Made by a program: the position numbers and the translations under genes. Positions 6,711 through 15,193 of a DNA stretch of 28,250 nucleotides are shown in pieces. The DNA is taken from assembly GCA_027451305.1 (NCBI GenBank), contig DAIDJQ010000112.1, positions 1 through 28,250 of the forward strand, given 5' to 3'. Each line of letters begins with the position of its first letter. The first letter of the stretch is position 1. The DNA is from Cellulomonas sp. Its GTDB lineage: Bacteria; Actinomycetota; Actinomycetes; Actinomycetales; Cellulomonadaceae. The notes under the pieces are model-generated. The model saw only the letters and a program-made list of their open reading frames with translations, was not told the DNA's origin and did no database searches.

Positions 6711-8552
6711 ATGAGCAGCGACGACGCCTCGCAGCACCTCGGCACGCAGGTGCGGGCCTGGATCGACGACGACCCGGACCCCACCACCGCCGCGGAGCTG
6801 ACCGCCCTGCTGGCCCGCGCTGAGGCTCCGGTCCCGGCGCCGACCCCCGGCCCCGAGGACCCCCGCCGGCGCCGAGCCCTCGCCGACGCCGAGGCGGCCC
6901 GCGCCGAGCTCGTCGACCGGTTCTCCGGCCTCCTCGAGTTCGGTACCGCCGGCCTGCGCGGTGCCATGGGTGGTGGGCCGAACCGGATGAACCGGTCGGT
7001 GGTGATCCGCGCCGCGGCCGGTCTGGGTCAGTACCTGCTGGCCGAGCTCGAGGGACTGGCACCCGCACCCCGCGTCGTCGTCGGCTACGACGCCCGCCAC
7101 CGGTCCCACGACTTCGCCGTCGACTCGGTCGCCGTGCTCACGGCGATCGGCGTCGAGGCGTTGCTGCTGCCCTCCCCGCTGCCCACGCCCGTGCTGGCGT
7201 TCGCCGTCCGGCACCTCGACGCGGATGCCGGGATCATGGTCACGGCGTCCCACAACCCCGCGGCGGACAACGGCTACAAGGTGTACCTGGGCGGACGGGT
7301 GGCCAACGAGGCGGCGCGCGGGTCGCAGATCGTGCCGCCGGTGGACGCCGCGATCGCGGCCCACATCGCGCACGTCCGCTCGGTGGCGTCGGTCCCTCGA
7401 GCCGCGTCCGGCTGGCGGGTGCTGGGCACGCAGATCGTCGACGAGTACGTCGCGGCGGCGGGCTCGGCCGTCGTCACCACCCCGGCGGACGTCACGGCCG
7501 CCGCCGACCTGCGGATCGTTCTCACGCCGATGCACGGGGTCGGCGCCCAGGTGGCGGTGCGGGTGCTCGCCGAGGCGGGCTTCACCCACGTGACGCTGGT
7601 GCCGGAGCAGGCGGAGCCGGACCCGGACTTCCCCACGGTCGCCTTCCCCAACCCGGAGGAGCCCGGCGCCCTCGACCTGGCGCTCGGGCTGGCGCGGGAC
7701 GAGCAGGCCGACCTGGTGCTCGCGCTCGACCCTGACGCGGACCGCTGCGCCGTCGGCGTCCTGGACCGCCGCGCGCGGACCTTCCACGGGCCGGAGACGG
7801 CGGCCGCCGAGGGATGGCGGGCGCTGCACGGCGACGAGACCGGGGCGCTGCTCGGCTGGGCCGTCGCCGAGCGGCTGGCCGGACGGCCGGGCGCCACGCT
7901 GGCCGCCTCGATCGTCTCCTCCCGCCAGCTGGAGCGGATCGCCGCCGACCACGGCCTCGCCTACGCGTCCACGCTCACCGGTTTCAAGTGGATCTCCCGG
8001 GTCGAGGGCCTGGTGTTCGGCTACGAGGAGGCGCTGGGCTACTGCGTGGACCCGGACCACGTGCACGACAAGGACGGCATCAGCGCGGCGCTGCGGGTGG
8101 CACGGCTGGCCGCGTCGCTCAAGGTGCAGGGACGCACCCTGCTCGACCTGCTGGACGACCTGGCCCGCCGGTACGGGTTGTACCTGTCCGGTCAGGTGGC
8201 GGCGCGGTTCGACGACACCGCCGGCATCGGTGCGGCGGTGGACCGGATGCGGGCGGCACCGCCCACCAGGCTGGCCGGGTCGCCCGTGGTGCGGGTCGAC
8301 GACCTGGCGGCAGGGACCGACGACGACCGCGGCGGGTTGCCCCCCACCGAGGGGCTACGCCTCCTGACGGAGGACGGCACGCGAGTCGTCGTGCGTCCGA
8401 GCGGTACGGAGCCCAAGGTGAAGTGCTACCTCGAGGTCGTCGTCCCGGTCGCGCCCGACGCGTCCGACCACGACGTCACCGTCGCTCGAACCGCCGCGCG
8501 CGGCCGGCTCGACACGCTCACCCATGAGGTCCGCAGGGCGCTCGGGCTCTGA
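6711..8552 (+). CDS. phosphohexomutase-superfamily enzyme; candidate phosphopentomutase
   Basis: 613 aa. The frame is open much further upstream, but the ATG at 6711 follows the pnp stop and a TACCGT box. Motifs: 'EFGTAGLRGAMG' (76-87), catalytic phosphoserine S180 in 'TASHNP', magnesium loop 'DPDADR', sugar-binding 'GYEEALGYC', and the C-terminal phosphate-binding 'RPSGTEPKVKCY'. It interconverts sugar 1- and 6- (or 5-) phosphates. Annotation pipelines usually call it phosphoglucomutase/phosphomannomutase (compare M. tuberculosis pmmB). Its place directly after pnp and opposite deoC suggests it converts (deoxy)ribose-1-phosphate to the 5-phosphate, since no DeoB-type phosphopentomutase is nearby. 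That substrate is an inference. A strong hairpin follows the stop codon. Confidence 0.88.
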   Translation: MSSDDASQHLGTQVRAWIDDDPDPTTAAELTALLARAEAPVPAPTPGPEDPRRRRALADAEAARAELVDRFSGLLEFGTAGLRGAMGGGPNRMNRSVVIRAAAGLGQYLLAELEGLAPAPRVVVGYDARHRSHDFAVDSVAVLTAIGVEALLLPSPLPTPVLAFAVRHLDADAGIMVTASHNPAADNGYKVYLGGRVANEAARGSQIVPPVDAAIAAHIAHVRSVASVPRAASGWRVLGTQIVDEYVAAAGSAVVTTPADVTAAADLRIVLTPMHGVGAQVAVRVLAEAGFTHVTLVPEQAEPDPDFPTVAFPNPEEPGALDLALGLARDEQADLVLALDPDADRCAVGVLDRRARTFHGPETAAAEGWRALHGDETGALLGWAVAERLAGRPGATLAASIVSSRQLERIAADHGLAYASTLTGFKWISRVEGLVFGYEEALGYCVDPDHVHDKDGISAALRVARLAASLKVQGRTLLDLLDDLARRYGLYLSGQVAARFDDTAGIGAAVDRMRAAPPTRLAGSPVVRVDDLAAGTDDDRGGLPPTEGLRLLTEDGTRVVVRPSGTEPKVKCYLEVVVPVAPDASDHDVTVARTAARGRLDTLTHEVRRALGL

Positions 8553-8590
8553 CCGCCGACGTCCACCGGGCTGGCGCCCGCCGGGACGGC

Positions 8591-8624
8591 GAAGGGGGCG
8601 GGTGCACCGGCACCCGCCCCCTTC
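8591..8624. terminator. perfect 15-bp bidirectional terminator hairpin
   Basis: GAAGGGGGCGGGTGC (8591-8605) and GCACCCGCCCCCTTC (8610-8624) are exact inverted repeats around a 4-base ACCG loop. The hairpin sits 39 bases after the phosphomutase stop and 46 bases beyond the deoC stop, so it can end both convergent transcripts. The stem ends in GAA/TTC on each side but has no long T-tract, as is common in high-GC actinomycetes. Confidence 0.88.
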
Positions 8625-8670
8625 TCGTCGCCACCGCTCAGGACGGCGCTGCCCCCTCGGAAGGCACGGG

Positions 8671-9396
8671 TCAGTAGCCCGCCTCGTCCGCGGTGAGCCC
8701 GGCGAGCACCGCGGCGGTCGACGAGAGGCCGAGCCGTGTGGCACCGGCGTTGATCATCGCGATCGCATCCGCCGCCGTGCGGATCCCGCCGGACGCCTTG
8801 ATGCCGAGGCGACCGCCCACCGTGCCGGCCATGATGCCGACCGCCCGCACCGTCGCGCCGCCGGCGGGGTGGAACCCGGTGGACGTCTTGACGAAGTCCG
8901 CCCCCGCCGCCGCGGCCGCACGGCACGACTCGATGATCTCGTGGTCGGACAGGGCCGCCGTCTCCAGGATCACCTTGAGCACCACCGGCCGGGGCGCCGC
9001 GGCGCGGACCGTCGCGATCTCGGCCTGCACGTCCTCGAACCGGCGCTCCTTGGCGGCGCCGATGTCGATGACCATGTCGACCTCGTCGGCGCCGTCCCGC
9101 ACCGCGCGGGCCGCCTCGGCCGCCTTGACGTCGACGTGGTGCTTGCCGGAGGGGAAGCCGACCACGGTGGCCACCTTGACGTCCGGCGCACCGTCGAGGC
9201 CCACCGGGATCTCCAGCGGAAGGAAGGACGGCGACACGCAGACGGCGTAGACCCCCAGGTGCACCGCCTCGGCCACCAGGGCGTTCACGTCCGCCCGCGT
9301 CGCCTCGGGCTTGAGCAGCGTGTGGTCCACGAACGTCGCCAGGCCGGCGGCGTCCAGCGGCCGGTGGGCGCCCTCGAGGGTGATGTGGTGGTTCAT
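8671..9396 (-). CDS. deoC: deoxyribose-phosphate aldolase
   Basis: 241 aa. The open frame extends further upstream, but ATG at 9396-9394 overlaps the add stop codon as ATGA, which fixes the start. The class I aldolase TIM barrel is recognised by '[16 protein letters not shown]' (22-37), '[12 protein letters not shown]' (75-86), '[13 protein letters not shown]' (104-116), the Schiff-base lysine K170 in 'DFVKTSTGF', and the second catalytic lysine K200 in '[10 protein letters not shown]'. It cleaves 2-deoxyribose-5-phosphate into acetaldehyde and glyceraldehyde-3-phosphate, the last step of deoxynucleoside breakdown. It is translationally coupled to add and ends against the shared terminator with the phosphomutase gene. 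Confidence 0.95.
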   Translation of the reverse strand: MNHHITLEGAHRPLDAAGLATFVDHTLLKPEATRADVNALVAEAVHLGVYAVCVSPSFLPLEIPVGLDGAPDVKVATVVGFPSGKHHVDVKAAEAARAVRDGADEVDMVIDIGAAKERRFEDVQAEIATVRAAAPRPVVLKVILETAALSDHEIIESCRAAAAAGADFVKTSTGFHPAGGATVRAVGIMAGTVGGRLGIKASGGIRTAADAIAMINAGATRLGLSSTAAVLAGLTADEAGY

Positions 9397-10586
9397 GCGC
9401 GGTGCCTCCCGCCACCAGCCCGGGCGTAGCCCGGCGTGATGACCTCGTCGATGAGTCGGGTCCGCTCGTCCTCGTGGACGAACGCGTGGTGTGCGGCGGT
9501 CAGGGTGACCTGCCGCAGGTCGTCGAGGGTCCAGCCGGCCTGCTCGACCAGCTGTCGCAGCTCGCGACCGAGGGTGGTGCCGGACTGCAGCCGGTTGTCG
9601 GTGCTCACCGTGACGGCGAACCCGAGCTGCAGCAGCCGGGTGATCGGGTGCTCCGCGACCGAGGCGGCCGCACCGGTCTGCACGTTGGAGGAGGGGCACA
9701 GCTCGAGTGCGATCCGGCGGTCGCGCACCCAGTGGGCCAGCGGACCCAGGTGCTCGCCGTCGTGGACGTCGTCGAGGATGCGGACGCCATGCCCCAGCCG
9801 GCATGCGCCGACGGCGACCGCCTCGCCGATCGAATCGAGACCCGCGGCCTCGCCGGCGTGCACGGTCACCGGCATCAGACCGCTCCGCAGCGTGCCGAAC
9901 GCCGCGGCCAGCCGCGACGGCGGGAAGCCCGCCTCCGGCCCCGCGATGTCGAAGCCCACGACGCCACGGTCGCGGTACGCGAGCGCCAGGGCAGCCACCT
10001 CGTCGGCCCGGTCGGCCTGCCGCATCGCCGACAGCAGGGTGCGCACCCGGATCGTCCGGCCCGCTTCCGCCGCCTCCGCCTCGCCGTCCTGGAAGCCCGC
10101 CAGCACCGCCTCGAGCACCTGCTCGAGGCTCAAGCCGCGGGTGAGGTGCTGCTCGGGAGCGAACCGCTCCTCCGCGTACACCACGCCGTCGGCGGCCAGG
10201 TCCAGCACCGCCTCGCGGGCCACCCGACGCAGCCCCTCGGCGGTCTGCAGCACGCCGACCGTATGGGCGAACGTCTCCAGGTAGCGTTCCAGAGAGCCGG
10301 AGCCGGCTGCGCGAACGAACCAGTCGCCCAGCTCCTCGGGGTCGGTCGTCGGTAGCGGGTGCCCGGTCTCGGCCGCCAGCTCGACAACGGTGCCGGGCCG
10401 TAGGCCGCCGTCGAGGTGGTCGTGCAGCAGCACCTTCGGCAGCGTCGCGACGAGCTCGCTCAGCGTGGGTTCCACGGCGGTCGGCTGTGCCCCGTCCCGT
10501 CCGCTGCCGACAGGCACGAACGGGACGTCCAGAGATCCGTCCGGGGCGTCGTCCGGCGCCAGGGATGGCTCCGGCAGGCTCGTCAT
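9393..10586 (-). CDS. add: adenosine deaminase
   Basis: 397 aa, ATG at 10586, 6 bases downstream of TACGGT with no ribosome binding site. Zinc ligands and catalytic residues of the family are visible: H55 and H57 in 'LLHDHLDGG', H243 and E246 in 'VHAGE', 'LGHGVRI' (265-271), 'ELCPSSN' (295-301) and D330 in 'VSTDNR'. It deaminates adenosine and deoxyadenosine to inosine and deoxyinosine, which PNP then splits. The first ~40 residues are a Pro/Asp-rich extension before the usual start of the domain; the leaderless promoter position supports the long form. deoC overlaps its 3' end by 4 bases. It lies downstream of the deoA operon, 53 bases after the small acidic gene, but has its own promoter. 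Confidence 0.93.
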   Translation of the reverse strand: MTSLPEPSLAPDDAPDGSLDVPFVPVGSGRDGAQPTAVEPTLSELVATLPKVLLHDHLDGGLRPGTVVELAAETGHPLPTTDPEELGDWFVRAAGSGSLERYLETFAHTVGVLQTAEGLRRVAREAVLDLAADGVVYAEERFAPEQHLTRGLSLEQVLEAVLAGFQDGEAEAAEAGRTIRVRTLLSAMRQADRADEVAALALAYRDRGVVGFDIAGPEAGFPPSRLAAAFGTLRSGLMPVTVHAGEAAGLDSIGEAVAVGACRLGHGVRILDDVHDGEHLGPLAHWVRDRRIALELCPSSNVQTGAAASVAEHPITRLLQLGFAVTVSTDNRLQSGTTLGRELRQLVEQAGWTLDDLRQVTLTAAHHAFVHEDERTRLIDEVITPGYARAGGGRHRA

Positions 10587-10592
10587 GCGCTC

Positions 10593-10598
10593 ACCGTA
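10593..10598 (-). promoter_or_regulatory. -10 box (TACGGT) for leaderless add-deoC mRNA
   Basis: On the minus strand TACGGT is followed by 6 bases and the add ATG at 10586. No Shine-Dalgarno is present between them. The box lies in the 53-base gap downstream of the small acidic gene, giving add-deoC a start independent of the upstream transporter-cdd-deoA operon. Confidence 0.6.
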
Positions 10599-10639
10599 GT
10601 GTCCGTCGCCGCCGGGCCGGGCCTGCTCCGCACCTGCGG

Positions 10640-10861
10640 TCAGACCTCGTCCGGCTCGTCGTCGGCGCCTACCTCGGTGTCCTGCTCCACCACGTCCGCC
10701 TCGGCGGCCGCACCGTCCCGGTCGGCCCGGGGGAAGTCGGGCGCGTACTCCTCAGCGTCCGGCTCGGTCTCGTCGTCGTCGGTGAGCCGACGCGGGGTGT
10801 CCGGGTCCACCGGCTCGAGGCCGGCGTCCCGCCAGGACTGTGGTCCGGGCACGGTGCTCAT
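10640..10861 (-). CDS. small acidic hypothetical protein (73 aa)
   Basis: The ATG at 10861 is preceded by a strong GAGGAGGA Shine-Dalgarno at good spacing, better than at most genes here. The product is rich in Asp, Glu, Pro and Ala. It has a recognisable ordered-looking start ('[25 protein letters not shown]') and a long acidic tail ('[12 protein letters not shown]', 'DDEPDEV') with no cysteine, no membrane segment and no known motif. It is last in the transporter-cdd-deoA operon, 76 bases after deoA. I do not recognise the family. The tail suggests an intrinsically disordered protein; function is unknown. The N-terminal motif is the part to use in a search. Confidence 0.72.
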   Translation of the reverse strand: MSTVPGPQSWRDAGLEPVDPDTPRRLTDDDETEPDAEEYAPDFPRADRDGAAAEADVVEQDTEVGADDEPDEV

Positions 10862-10937
10862 CGGTCCTCCTCAGGGCGACGCTGTCCCGCCTCCCATCCT
10901 GGTCCCGCCACCGGTCCGGCGCCAGCACCGCGGGCGA

Positions 10938-12230
10938 TCAGTCGGCGATGCGGTCCAGCACGAGGGGTCCGCGTTCCGGTGCGGCGTCGGTGCTGATCGT
11001 CACGGCACCCACCAGGGCGTCCCGTGCGCGTCCGAAGCGCTCGGGAGTGTCCGTGTGCAGGGTGAGCAGCGGCTGACCGGCGCGCACGCGGTCGCCCGGC
11101 TTGGCGTGCAGCTGGACACCGGCACCGGCCTGAACCGGGTCCTCCTTGCGCGCCCGGCCGGCTCCGAGCCGCCAGGCCGCGATCCCGACGGCGTAGGCGT
11201 CGAGCGACGTCAGCACCCCGTCCGCCTCCGCCAGGACCTGCTCCGTCTCGCGGGCCACCGGAAGCGCCGCGCCGGGGTCGCCGCCCTGGGCGGCGATCAT
11301 CGCTCGCCACACGTCCATCGCGCGCCCGTCCGCCAGTGCGGCCCCGGGGTCGTCGTCCGGTCGCCCCGCCCCCGCGAGCATCTCCCGCGCGAGCGCGACG
11401 GTGAGCTCGACGACGTCCGCAGGTCCGCCGCCGGCGAGCACCTCCACCGACTCGCGCACCTCGAGCGCGTTGCCGGCGGTGAGCCCGAGCGGCGTCGACA
11501 TGTCGGTCAGCAGGGCCACGGTGCGCACGCCCGCGTCGGTGCCGAGCGCCACCATGGTCCGGGCGAGCTCACGGGCCCGCTCGGCGTCCTTCATGAAGGC
11601 CCCGGAGCCGACCTTCACGTCGAGCACCAGCGAGCCCGTGCCCTCGGCGATCTTCTTGCTCATGATCGAGCTGGCGATCAGCGGGATCGCCTCCACCGTG
11701 CCCGTCACGTCCCGCAAGGAGTAGAGCTTGCGGTCGGCCGGCGCGAGGCCGGACCCCGCGGCGCAGATCACGGCACCGACGTCCTCGAGCTGGCGCAGCA
11801 TCTCCTCGTTGGAGAGGGCCGCGCGCCACCCCGGGATCGACTCGAGCTTGTCCAGCGTGCCGCCCGTGTGGCCCAGGCCCCGGCCGGACAGCTGCGGCAC
11901 CGCCACCCCGAACACGGCGACCAGCGGGGCGAGCGGCAACGTGATCTTGTCGCCGACACCGCCGGTGGAGTGCTTGTCCGACGTGGGCCGCGACAGGCGG
12001 GAGAAGTCCATCCGCTCGCCGCTGGCGATCATCGCGGCCGTCCAGCGGGCGATCTCCGCCCGATCCATGCCGTTCAGCAGGATCGCCATGGCCAGGGCGG
12101 ACATCTGCTCGTCCGCCACCACGCCGCGCGTGTAGGCGTCGACCACCCAGTCGATCTGCGCACCGCTCAGCCGATGCCCGTCGCGCTTGGCGACGATGAC
12201 GTCGACGGCGTCGAACGCCTCCGCGCTCAC
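10938..12230 (-). CDS. deoA: thymidine / pyrimidine-nucleoside phosphorylase
   Basis: 430 aa. The frame is open to 12494, but GTG at 12230-12228 overlaps the cdd stop as GTGA and matches the family N-terminus ('DAVDVIVAKRDG'). Signatures: phosphate-binding 'SDKHSTGGVGDK' (84-95; K86, S88, T89) and the family pattern 'SGRGLGHTGGTLDKLE' (115-130), then 'KKIAEGTGSLVLDVKVGSGAFMK' in the central region. It cleaves thymidine or deoxyuridine (uridine too if of PyNP type) to base and (deoxy)ribose-1-phosphate. Thymidine phosphorylase and PyNP cannot be separated by eye. Coupled to cdd, whose product uridine/deoxyuridine is its substrate. Confidence 0.93.
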   Translation of the reverse strand: MSAEAFDAVDVIVAKRDGHRLSGAQIDWVVDAYTRGVVADEQMSALAMAILLNGMDRAEIARWTAAMIASGERMDFSRLSRPTSDKHSTGGVGDKITLPLAPLVAVFGVAVPQLSGRGLGHTGGTLDKLESIPGWRAALSNEEMLRQLEDVGAVICAAGSGLAPADRKLYSLRDVTGTVEAIPLIASSIMSKKIAEGTGSLVLDVKVGSGAFMKDAERARELARTMVALGTDAGVRTVALLTDMSTPLGLTAGNALEVRESVEVLAGGGPADVVELTVALAREMLAGAGRPDDDPGAALADGRAMDVWRAMIAAQGGDPGAALPVARETEQVLAEADGVLTSLDAYAVGIAAWRLGAGRARKEDPVQAGAGVQLHAKPGDRVRAGQPLLTLHTDTPERFGRARDALVGAVTISTDAAPERGPLVLDRIAD

Positions 12231-12655
12231 GGCTTGCCTCCCTTCGGGCCGTCGGCTGCACCGGAACGAGAGCCCAGGTCGTCCGGCCCGAACGCGTCCG
12301 GCAGCACCTCGCGCATCGGCCGGATGCCGGAGACGGTCTCGACGAGGAGCCCCGGTCCGCCGTGCTCGAACAGCAGCTGCCGGCACCGGCCGCAGGGGGC
12401 CAGCACCTGGCCGTCGCCGGCCACGCAGGTGAACGCCACCAGCCGGCCTCCGCCGGACACGTGCAGCCCTGACACCAGCGCGCACTCGGCGCACAGGGTC
12501 AGCCCGTAGGACGCGTTCTCCACGTTGCAGCCGGTCACCACGCGCCCGTCGTCCACCACGGCGGCGGCCCCGACGGGGAACTTCGAGTACGGCACGTACG
12601 CGTGCCGCGAGACCTCACGGGCCGCCGTCCGCAGCCCGTCCCAGTCGATCTCCAT
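12227..12655 (-). CDS. cdd: cytidine deaminase
   Basis: 142 aa, ATG at 12655, one base after the stop region of the second permease gene. The homotetrameric zinc-type signature is clear: 'YVPYSKFPVGAAAV' (20-33), 'GCNVENASYGLTLCAE' (42-57; zinc ligand C55 and catalytic E57), and 'APCGRCRQ' (87-94; zinc ligands C88 and C91). It converts cytidine and deoxycytidine to uridine and deoxyuridine. The last ~15 residues are a low-complexity Gly/Ser/Lys tail. The GTGA overlap with deoA gives translational coupling. Its place directly after the nucleoside permeases indicates that imported pyrimidine nucleosides are processed at once. Confidence 0.95.
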   Translation of the reverse strand: MEIDWDGLRTAAREVSRHAYVPYSKFPVGAAAVVDDGRVVTGCNVENASYGLTLCAECALVSGLHVSGGGRLVAFTCVAGDGQVLAPCGRCRQLLFEHGGPGLLVETVSGIRPMREVLPDAFGPDDLGSRSGAADGPKGGKP

Positions 12656-12656
12656 C

Positions 12657-13955
12657 TCAGCCCTTCACGTAGGGGACGCCGTCGGCCGCAGGGCCGCGCA
12701 CGCGTCCCACGAACCCCGCGACCGCCAGCACCGTCAGCACGTACGGCAGCATCAGCATGAACTGGCTGGGCACCGGGGTGCCGACCACCGACAGCACGGA
12801 CGCCAGCTTGGTGGCGAAGCCGAACAGCAGCGCCGCGCCGAGCGAGCCGAAGGGCGTCCACCGCCCCAGGATCATCGCGGCGAGCGCGATGTAGCCGCGA
12901 CCGCCGGACATCTCCTGGCCGAACTGCCCGATGTAGCCGATGGTGAGGAACGCCCCGCCGAACCCCGCGGTCGCGGAGCCGGCCAGCACGTTGCGCCAGC
13001 GGACCTTGTTCACCGGGATGCCGACGGTGTCGGCCGCCTCGGGGTGCTCGCCGACCGCGCGCACCCGCAGCCCCCAACGGGTACGGAACAGGCCGACGGT
13101 CAGCAGCACCACGGCGACGTAGAGGGCGTAGACGATCACCGTCTGGCGGAACAGCACGGGACCCAGCACCGGGATCTTCTCCAGGCCGGGGATCGCGATC
13201 GGCTGCATCAGCGGCGGGGTGTTCAACCGCGCGGAGTTGGGCTTCAGCACCGCGGAGAACAGGAAGCTGGTCAGGCCGACGGCCAGCACGTTGAGCACCA
13301 CGCCGACGATGATCTGGTTCACCGCGTACCGCACCGTGAACAGCGCGAGCAGCAGCCCCAGCAGGTAGCCGGCGACGGGCGCTGCCAGCAGCCCCGCGTA
13401 CACGTTCTGCGTCACGGAGGCCACGACCGCGGCGGCGAACGCCCCGACCAGCAGCTGCCCCTCGATCGCGATGTTGACCACGCCGGACCGCTCGCACAGC
13501 ACCCCGCCGAACGCGCCGAAGGCGAGCGGCACGGCCAGCAGCAGCGAGCCCTGCAGCAGGTCGACCAGCGAGGTCTCCTTGCCTGCGACCGCCCACACCA
13601 GGAACGCGAACACCCACAGCACGCCGAACCCCGCGAGCAGCCACATCGGGGCGCGCCGGCGCCGCGCCGTCTGCGCGACGGTGAACGCCGCGACGAGCAG
13701 GCAGATCACCCCGATCACCAGGTTGGTGGTCTGCGACGGCAGCACCAGCGGTGACAGCTGCACGGCGTCGGTGCGGAACGACAGGTCGAACCGGCTGTGC
13801 ACGTGGGCCGGCGCCCCGACGCCGAACGCGAGCAGCGCCAGGAGCGCGAGGGCCGCGACGATCAGCGGGATCCTCCAGGACACCTTCGGTGCCACCACGC
13901 CGCGCTCGGGAGCCGCCAGAGGCTGGGCCGGCGGAGTTGCGGTGACGGTGCTCAT
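12657..13955 (-). CDS. nucleoside ABC transporter permease, second subunit (BPD_transp_2 family)
   Basis: 432 aa. The frame runs far upstream, but ATG at 13955-13953 overlaps the first permease stop as ATGA. Residues 1-27 are cytosolic, followed by a hydrophobic helix (~28-48), a periplasmic-side loop, and then a bundle of about eight further membrane segments. The conserved 'FGGVLCERSGVVNIAIEGQLLVGA' region and 'GGRGYIALAAMILGRWTPFG' near the end are typical of the inner-membrane permeases of simple-sugar/nucleoside importers (YufQ/NupC-type). It pairs with the other permease to form the channel. Co-transcribed with cdd, whose start lies one base beyond its stop. Confidence 0.9.
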   Translation of the reverse strand: MSTVTATPPAQPLAAPERGVVAPKVSWRIPLIVAALALLALLAFGVGAPAHVHSRFDLSFRTDAVQLSPLVLPSQTTNLVIGVICLLVAAFTVAQTARRRRAPMWLLAGFGVLWVFAFLVWAVAGKETSLVDLLQGSLLLAVPLAFGAFGGVLCERSGVVNIAIEGQLLVGAFAAAVVASVTQNVYAGLLAAPVAGYLLGLLLALFTVRYAVNQIIVGVVLNVLAVGLTSFLFSAVLKPNSARLNTPPLMQPIAIPGLEKIPVLGPVLFRQTVIVYALYVAVVLLTVGLFRTRWGLRVRAVGEHPEAADTVGIPVNKVRWRNVLAGSATAGFGGAFLTIGYIGQFGQEMSGGRGYIALAAMILGRWTPFGSLGAALLFGFATKLASVLSVVGTPVPSQFMLMLPYVLTVLAVAGFVGRVRGPAADGVPYVKG

Positions 13956-15193
13956 GCCAGGGCCCCCTCGACGTCGGCGCCGGGCGCCGGGAGACGGAAG
14001 ATCGTGCGGACCAGGCCCGGTGCCGCGATGAACAGCACGACCAGCGCCTGCAGCACCAGCACGATGTCGATCGGCGTGCCGGTGACCACCTCCATGAACC
14101 GGCCGCCGGCCGAGAGGCCGCCGTACAGCAGGCCGGCTGCGACGATCCCGCCCGGCCTGGACCGCCCCAGCAGGGCGACCGTGATGGCGTCGAACCCGAT
14201 GGTGCCGGCGATCCCGTCCGTCAGGTACTTGCTGGTGCCGAGCAGCTGGACGGCGCCGGCCAGACCGGCCAGGGCACCGGACGCGAGCATCACGTAGGCC
14301 GTCATCCGGGCCACGCTGATGCCGGCGGTGCGGGAGGCGTACGGGTTGGCGCCGACGGCCCGGAACTGGAACCCGAGACGCGAACGCGACATCAGCCACC
14401 AGACGAACCCGGCAGCGACCAGGGCGAGCACGAAGCCCCACGTCGCACGGTACTGCGAGCCGAGCAGGAGCGGCAGCTGCGCGTTCGGCAGCACCGTCTG
14501 CGACTTCGGCTCCTGCGAGCCGTGCACCCGGAACGCCGTCGTGGTCAGCAACCACGCGAGCAGGAACGACGCGACGTAGTTGAGCATGATCGTGACGATC
14601 ACCTCGTGGGCGCCGGTCTTGGCCTTGAGGACGCCGGCGATCCCTCCCCAGACGGCACCTCCGGCCACACCGACGACGAGGGCCACGAGCACCGCCACCA
14701 CCGGCGGCAGGTGGAACGTGAACCCGACGTAGCCGGACGCCACCGCGCCGATGATCACCTGCCCCTGCGCGCCGATGTTGAAGAGCCCCGCACGGAACGC
14801 GACGGCGACGGCGAGTGCCGCGATGATGAGCGGCGTCGCGGTGGTGATCGTCTCGGTGAGGGGCCGGATCGCCTTGATCACCGTGGTCGCCTGGTAGTCG
14901 AGCACCGCCCCGCGGAACAGCGCGGCGTACGCGCCGCTGACCGAGCTCCAGGCGGCGTTCAGGAGGTCGCTCGGCCTGGCGAAGAAGTAGCTCGCCGCCT
15001 TGGTCACGCGGTTGTCCACCGCCGCGATCAGGATGCCGCCGATCACGAGTGCGAGCACGAAGGCGAGCACGGTCGTCAGCACGTCGCCGCTGGACAGCCG
15101 GCGCAGCCAGGACGCCGCCCGCTCCTCCCCGTTCGGGTCCGGCGGGGCCACCGGCGGCGCAGCCGCCCGGTCCGGCACAGGCTCGTCGGTCAC
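13952..15193 (-). CDS. nucleoside ABC transporter permease, first subunit (BPD_transp_2 family)
   Basis: 413 aa, GTG at 15193-15191 overlapping the ATPase stop as GTGA. The N-terminal 35 residues are hydrophilic and Pro/Ala-rich, then 'VLTTVLAFVLALVIGGILIAAV' forms the first helix, followed by a large extracytoplasmic loop and several more helices. 'FRAGLFNIGAQGQVIIGA' (~132-149) and 'GFDAITVALLGRSRPGGIVAAGLLYGG' (split near 322-349) are the family landmarks, equivalent to YufP/NupB-type permeases. It forms the membrane channel with the second permease. The tight overlaps on both sides indicate a stoichiometric complex. Confidence 0.9.
   Translation of the reverse strand: MTDEPVPDRAAAPPVAPPDPNGEERAASWLRRLSSGDVLTTVLAFVLALVIGGILIAAVDNRVTKAASYFFARPSDLLNAAWSSVSGAYAALFRGAVLDYQATTVIKAIRPLTETITTATPLIIAALAVAVAFRAGLFNIGAQGQVIIGAVASGYVGFTFHLPPVVAVLVALVVGVAGGAVWGGIAGVLKAKTGAHEVIVTIMLNYVASFLLAWLLTTTAFRVHGSQEPKSQTVLPNAQLPLLLGSQYRATWGFVLALVAAGFVWWLMSRSRLGFQFRAVGANPYASRTAGISVARMTAYVMLASGALAGLAGAVQLLGTSKYLTDGIAGTIGFDAITVALLGRSRPGGIVAAGLLYGGLSAGGRFMEVVTGTPIDIVLVLQALVVLFIAAPGLVRTIFRLPAPGADVEGALA

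Noticed and set aside
12231..12494. Upstream extension of deoA into cdd
   Set aside because: Arg-rich out-of-frame translation of cdd; the GTGA overlap at 12227-12230 gives the expected N-terminus.
10416..12509. 697-aa plus-strand frame opposite deoA
   Set aside because: Antisense shadow of deoA; no motif or start signal, while deoA has full signatures and a coupled start.
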